NCBI GenBank assembly: GCA_025266875.1 | Contig: JALLLT010000014.1 | Location: forward strand, 310,001 to 374,000 | From: Fennellomyces sp. T-0311 | Taxonomy: Eukaryota; Mucoromycota; Mucoromycetes; Mucorales; Lichtheimiaceae | DNA: 64,000 nt | Direction of reading: 5' to 3' | Part shown: piece by piece, positions 59,060 through 64,000 of the stretch | Numbering within the stretch: the stretch's first letter is position 1 | How the letters are laid out: the number at the start of each line of letters is the position of its first letter | Made by a program: the position numbers and the translations under genes | Notes under the pieces: generated by a model | Database searches by the model: none | Seen by the model: the letters and a program-made list of their open reading frames with translations, nothing else | What the model was told of the DNA's origin: nothing

Positions 59060-59957
59060 GGCTTGGACTGACAGTCTTCGGGCATATCGGTCGGTCCATA
59101 CCCAAGGACCGAAGACCGTCAGCCATCTTTAAACGGGCAAGACCGCTAGACCGAGCCCGAAAATCCATGCATCCGAAAAAGCATGGACCGACCGACATTG
59201 TGTCTGGGATGGAGTTACAAAGGCATGATGATCAATCCAGATCAAGCTTCTTTGATGGACAACCTTTCATCTTCAAACGTGTATTCGACAGTATTCATTC
59301 CTTGATTCTTCGTAGAATAGCAGAAAACCAACTAGTAAAATTTTTTTCTTTCCACCACTCATCGTGACGTGGTCTGAAATAAAACTCGATGCTTTAAGTG
59401 CGCCTAAAAAATCCAGATCAACTTCAGGTTTTTCTTTTAGACAAATACAATCTATTTTGGCAGCTGGAAAAAAAAATAGATAGTGCTGTGGCAACATTAA
59501 TTTCTCTTGGTTCATTTTTCGTTACGTGATCAGATCTCTACTTCTGCACTATTACAGCTAATGAGAAAGTACACGCGATCATAACAAAAACGCGCCTCAG
59601 AGCACCTGGCAAAGCAAGCAGTCTGGAGTGCCTTAGCTATTTATTTCTGTGGCAACAATCATTTCTCTTATTTTCTTTACTCAAGCTGTTCAGCAATGCT
59701 GCATCGTTTTTGACAACAATGTAACACGGTCAAATGACTGCATTAAATTTTGGGGAAATTAACGTATGTATTGCTCCTTTTGAGTTTCTGATTAATATTA
59801 TACACTCTAAATGCTCGGGCGCCCGACGGTCATGCTTGGACCGACGGTCGGTCATGTTTTCAGGACCGTGTCCGTTCGGGCATCTCTATTCGGGCGTGAT
59901 CGAAGACCGTAAATATCAGTCCTAATCGGTCGGTCCTCCGGTCTGCCTGACCGAATT
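59060..59957. mobile_element. CGGTCGGTCC-rich element, possibly a hAT-type non-autonomous transposon
   Basis: Two blocks (59066-59195 and 59815-59957) are packed with copies of CGGTCGGTCC, GGACCG and CGGGC in both orientations. They flank about 620 bp of ordinary AT-rich DNA. The right end, read outward-in, begins AGGGCTTACAATTCGGTCAG, resembling hAT-type ends. It abuts the third copy of the 57.4-kb repeat arm, as if it had inserted there. No transposase is visible, and the left boundary and target duplication are not clear. Confidence 0.42.
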
Positions 59958-59967
59958 GTAAGCCCTA

Positions 59968-60055
59968 TGAACGACCTGCACGCCAAAGGGAAAAAGACAT
60001 GACGCTAAGTGAAAAAGCAACAGGCGCCAATGATTAGGGAAAATCCAATACAATA
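59968..60055. repeat. Third, solitary copy of the inverted-repeat arm
   Basis: The segment from GAACGACCTGCACGCCAAAGG to AAAATCCAATA matches the right arm of the 57.4-kb element (57709-57786) in the same orientation with few differences. No partner arm is seen nearby, suggesting a truncated or interrupted copy. Confidence 0.75.
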
Positions 60056-60381
60056 ACAAGCCACGTATCACGACCATTTGAGTGTGCTTATGGATCAATA
60101 TTTTCCCGATTAACACTTTCGCTGTGTCGCTAAGCCGGGGGGTTAGTTATACAGGGCAGCCGACCGAGCAAACAAACAAATAATACTGTGCAGGATATTA
60201 TTTTTCACGTCTGGTTGCCATGGTTTCTCTCGCTTGAGTTTGCTTCCAAACCCCTGGTGAGCAAGCCAAGAAGCATGGCAAAACGGCCATCGGAGCTGCC
60301 GCTCCGATCACTGCGAAGGGCTGAGTATCCATATATTATAAGCTGAGCTCGCATACACATGATTCTGTTTCGGTTTCTTAC

Positions 60382-63300
60382 ATGTCCAAGAACAGCGATC
60401 AGTTCCTCTGTGTTGGGGATGAGATCTGTCTCTACGATGAAGACGGCAACGAGCTGATCGCCGAAGATCCGCTGGAAACGAGAGCGTGCGCGCGACAAGT
60501 GTCGAGTAGCGATCCCACGTTGAAGGCTGAAGCAATTGGGACGCGGATCTTCCGAGTTGAACCACAGCAATCGTATTCGGACAAGCGGGCTCTCGAGCAA
60601 TTTATAGGCGATGAAGAGGAGCGAGAAAGTTTGTACTATGAAGGTTCGCCAGATGAACTGATCGAGCTCAGTGTACTTGAGTCGAAGGTCGCCAAGGAGC
60701 GGGCGCAGAACGAAACCGAGAAACGGAGATTGCATGGTAGCCCGGTCCTGTATGGTGAAGTCATCCAGCTGTACAATGCACACTTTAAAAAGTACTTGAC
60801 CGTCAGTGGACAGACTTGCAAGACGGACGTCTCTCATCTCCAAGTGAATTTGTCCAACGAAGTGATAGGCTACTTTCGTATTGTTCCTCGCTACCGTATC
60901 CGCGTGGATGGAGAACCAGTGCGTCTCGGTGACACTGTTGCCATCCAGTGCGTGCGTCCAGAAGGCTTTTTGAACGTGGGCACCAAGGCTTTGCACTCAC
61001 CGGTATTTAACGCGGACTACTATGAAGTATTCACGCACACCCAGATCTCATCGTGGACCTTGAAATGCCACCGCTCTGCAAGTAACCTAGCAAATGCGAG
61101 TAACACAAAGTGTATCAACGCAGGTCAATATATTCGCTTCTACCATAAGGAGATGGAGGGCTATCTTGAATCATCAGTGTTACGACGGTAAGCACAGGGA
61201 AAGGAGAACGAGGAATGGGCTTCTGATCCTATTTGGCAGGGACAAAAATGGTGTGCGGTTAACAAAGCATATCATCAATCCGCTTGACCCAAAGGAGACA
61301 GATTCGCCATTGGCGTTTTGGGAGGTATGTTTTACCATATATGGGCACGCGCACAGACCTGACAAATTTCTCTAGATTGAGAATGCCGATCCATCAGATG
61401 GCTCCAAAGTTCAGTGGAAGCGGTCGATCCGTATACGTCACGCTGCGTCGCGTGCGTATCTGTACATTGACCCCAACAATGTGAGCATTGACATGAACAC
61501 CCATAAAGTCACTTTCTCCTTTGGACTAGTCAAGAATCCAAGACGGGTCGAGGCCAGCAACGACGCCACTTTGTTTAAATTCTTACCCGTCTCCACAGAC
61601 GCACAGCGCTCTGGTGTGCCATTTGGCTCGTTTGTCCGTATACAACACGTGCTCACCAAGTGCTGGATGCATGCTGCTGCCGATGAAGAACTTCGATCAT
61701 CATCATCACCCATCCCTATGACGTTCACGCTGACACCCGATAGTATGGATAATGGCCCAGCTAATATTCCTGCAACAAACAATGCGCATCATCCAGCAGC
61801 ATCAGCACCCGACCGTTTCTATACCTCAGATCCGAATATTCCTGATTCGCTTCAGAGTCGCCTAACAACACCGACTTATCCAGTCACTGCTTCACAAGAT
61901 TTCTATTATCACGACTGTTTCTCTATTACTCATGTCAGCGGTCGACTCACGGATACATTCAACGTGGTCAACGAATTTTTACCTCAGCTTCAATGGTTTT
62001 TGTGCAAGGATCGGTCATTTTCCGCAGAGAGCGAGAGTCGGTTTCCCATCTCCACAGCAGAGCATCAACTGATGCGCAATATATTGGTAGTGCTGATTAA
62101 ATTCCTTATCGTGCGATATGTAACTCATATGTTCGGTAGAATGCCCTCATTAAATTCTGCACGGAAAGTAAGGAAGCCGATCCATCGCTGCGTGTTGGTT
62201 TGCCCAAAGAATGTAAAGAGAGTAATATTTGCGAGAGGGCCCATATATCTGATTCTTTTTATAGATCACCAGGCATTGCTTCGTGATATTGGATTGATCG
62301 AGACTGTGATCAATATGATCCAAATTCCATTTGATCTTGCGAAACGATATGAAGTGCGCGCATCATTGGGACTTGATACGTCAAAGCAGGACGGGATGAA
62401 AGAGGATGCTGTTTCCATCGTCAGTCTGCATGATGGCACCGAAGAGCGGTTAAAGGAAATTCTTGCGCTTTGTTACAGCGTACTGCGAGTGTTTCTGATT
62501 GGCAATGAAGAGGAAGGGGATCAACAACTCGCACGAAATCAACTTCATGTCATTCAAGTCGCTGGGGACAATGGAATCGAGTTATTTATGCGTCACTTGA
62601 CATGTGGCGTAGGTGCCACTGACATGGTCGTTCGTTTGCTTCAGAACAACAGCAACGTCATCGAATCCATCTCAGGGGCACGTCCACATACTGTGGGTAT
62701 CTTGGTCAATCTTGCTACGGAAAAAACACGTGCGTTTGTTCGACGACTTGTACGGTGCGATGATGGATATACAACCGAGACAAAGCAGGACTATGAATCG
62801 GCAAGCGGTCTAGATTTGCTAAGCACACTGTGCCATACCGACAACCAAGGATCTTTGACATACCATCGTGATTACATTTCGGGACGATTGTTTTCCGCAG
62901 ACGCATGTTTACTTCGGTTACGGATGGCACCACAAGAAGCCCCCAACGGAGATTACGGCTCAGTAACAACAACGGGGGTCGAGATTAATTTGCTCCACGA
63001 CAACGGTAGCTGGCGGAGCCTCGAGTCTTTACTGCGCGATAACCAGCCATCCGTTCCAGTATTTATCGAGAGTGCCCTTCATTTGGTATACTCCGTATCA
63101 TGGGGAACAAATGCAAAGTCGTTGGAAGTTATTCGTCGGTGTATCACTAAGGATGTTTGTCTCGCCTGTTTGGGAAATATTCGCCTACCAGACCAAATTC
63201 GAAGCAAATTCTGTGATCTTTTGCGAGGTAATGCATTACTCGATGGAAAAAATTATGGAATAATACTAAACCATTATTATCACCACCAGTTTTATATATC

Positions 63301-63989
63301 GACGTCCCGCCCTTCACACAAGTAATCCTGTCAGATTTTACCATGCAGTATGAAACACTTGATGGATCCAATGAGTACCCCAGTGGTGGAACCGGCAGTG
63401 TTGAAAGCAGATCACCTGAATTTTTCGATCAACTCAAGCGGTGGACACTTGTTTTCCTAGACGACAAGCGGCATCAAGCATGTATAGTGATGTTTTTCTA
63501 TATTGCTTGTGACTAACAAGGTTTATCGTATCGTTAGTTTACGGCCAACAAGCATGAAGTGGAATTTCTATCATCAGTGCTGAAAATGGTACATGCCCAG
63601 CTACGACTTGGCTTTTTCACGGATCCCGAGGATGTTAAACGGGTATTTAGAGCACTCATTCTTGTGCTTGATGGAAGAACAGATGCCAGGTGATAATGCG
63701 GCTTCCACGAGACAAGAAAGCGATGAACTAATTTGCCATATAGAAACGAAGAACATTTAAAGTCCATCACTTCTGACTCTGCACGGCGCTGGTAAGATGA
63801 AAAGGGCAATACGTGGTAAAGTATGATGCTTAAAGATATCACCAGGAAAGAGCGGTTCACATTGACGGAGGAAACACAACCCGTCATGAACACCAAGATA
63901 TTGATCCTGGAAATTTTTGACCTTATCTTTAATCTACGCTTGCATGTTCGCATGAAAAAGCTTGCATCAAAATGGAAAGCAATGGAAAC
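60382..63989 (+). CDS. Inositol 1,4,5-trisphosphate receptor (N-terminal part; gene continues past the window)
   Basis: Exons so far: 60382-61187, 61240-61324, 61376-62119, 62173-62221, 62265-63227, 63290-63486, 63538-63689, 63744-63791, 63846-63989 and on; over 1060 aa with a GTAAGT donor at the edge. The start MSKNSDQFLCVGDEICLYDEDG matches the suppressor domain of animal IP3 receptors. NETEKRRLHGSPVLYGEVIQLYNAHFKKYLTVS is the MIR-entry block, MIR repeats continue (YIRFYHKEMEGYLESS, PFGSFVRIQHVLTKCWMHAA), and the RIH domain follows (NHQALLRDIGLIETVINMIQIPF, GLDLLSTLC, GVEINLL). IP3 receptors are tetrameric ER or vacuolar calcium-release channels opened by IP3; the pore would lie beyond the window. 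Two introns (62120-62172, 62222-62264) can be read through in frame as a false exon. Splicing them restores EADPSLRVGLPKECKEN, and their borders are less certain than the rest. Confidence 0.93.
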
Positions 63990-64000
63990 GTAAGTCAGCT

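Larger units (their letters stand above)
56970..60381. other. 3.4-kb transposon-derived region without an intact gene
   Basis: It contains an inverted-repeat element (57382-57787), a third copy of its arm (59968-60055) and a cluster of CGGTCGGTCC motifs (59060-59957). A minus-strand open stretch at 58918-58562 (ETPEDVRRTKALAKAAAFITKKAHF...) has protein-like character but no recognised family and may be a transposon gene fragment. Confidence 0.5.

Overview
The window is nuclear DNA from a filamentous fungus, most likely an early-diverging one (Mucoromycota, probably Mucorales). The evidence is that nearly every gene is split by short introns of about 50-65 nt with GTAAGT-type donors. The gene set is fungal (Opi1, a Bem3-like RhoGAP, a Gyp2/Mdr1-type RabGAP), but there is also an inositol-trisphosphate receptor, which Dikarya generally lack. 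The genus is not resolved. All gene models below were spliced by hand from GT/AG signals, reading-frame continuity and family resemblance.

Left third (1-17 kb): a secreted or membrane-anchored kelch protein (+) converges on a PX-PH-RhoGAP protein (-). These are followed by a mitochondrial ADCK2-type UbiB kinase (-), a 15-exon GRAM-TBC-EF-hand RabGAP (-) and an enoyl-CoA isomerase/hydratase (-). These are conserved housekeeping genes of membrane traffic, polarity and lipid metabolism.

Middle (17-44 kb): gene-poor stretches alternate with two tandem F-box genes. One has a 172-bp pogo-type MITE inserted into its last coding exon. A decayed, intron-containing Fanzor/TnpB-like RNA-guided nuclease gene lies at 27.6-30.0 kb. 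It is followed by the phospholipid regulator Opi1, a TFG-like PB1 protein of ER exit sites, a UBE2E-type ubiquitin-conjugating enzyme, a lineage-specific repeat-bearing protein and a third F-box gene on the opposite strand.

Right third (44-64 kb): an Mss4/RABIF homologue is divergent from an unusual protein made of about 33 copies of an A-E-E-E-A-A-R-K-A unit and ending in a CaaX box. Then come a small proline-rich protein, an MFS transporter, three more members of the F-box family (one without a recognisable F-box, one C-terminally truncated), a transposon-derived patch with inverted repeats, and the N-terminal half of an IP3 receptor that runs off the right edge.

Themes: (i) six diverged paralogues of one two-exon F-box/LRR-like family share an identically placed phase-1 intron; (ii) several genes act in ER, Golgi and lipid biology; (iii) mobile-element relics concentrate at 20-30 kb and 57-60 kb, next to the F-box genes. 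No rRNA, tRNA, CRISPR or bacterial-type operon was seen.
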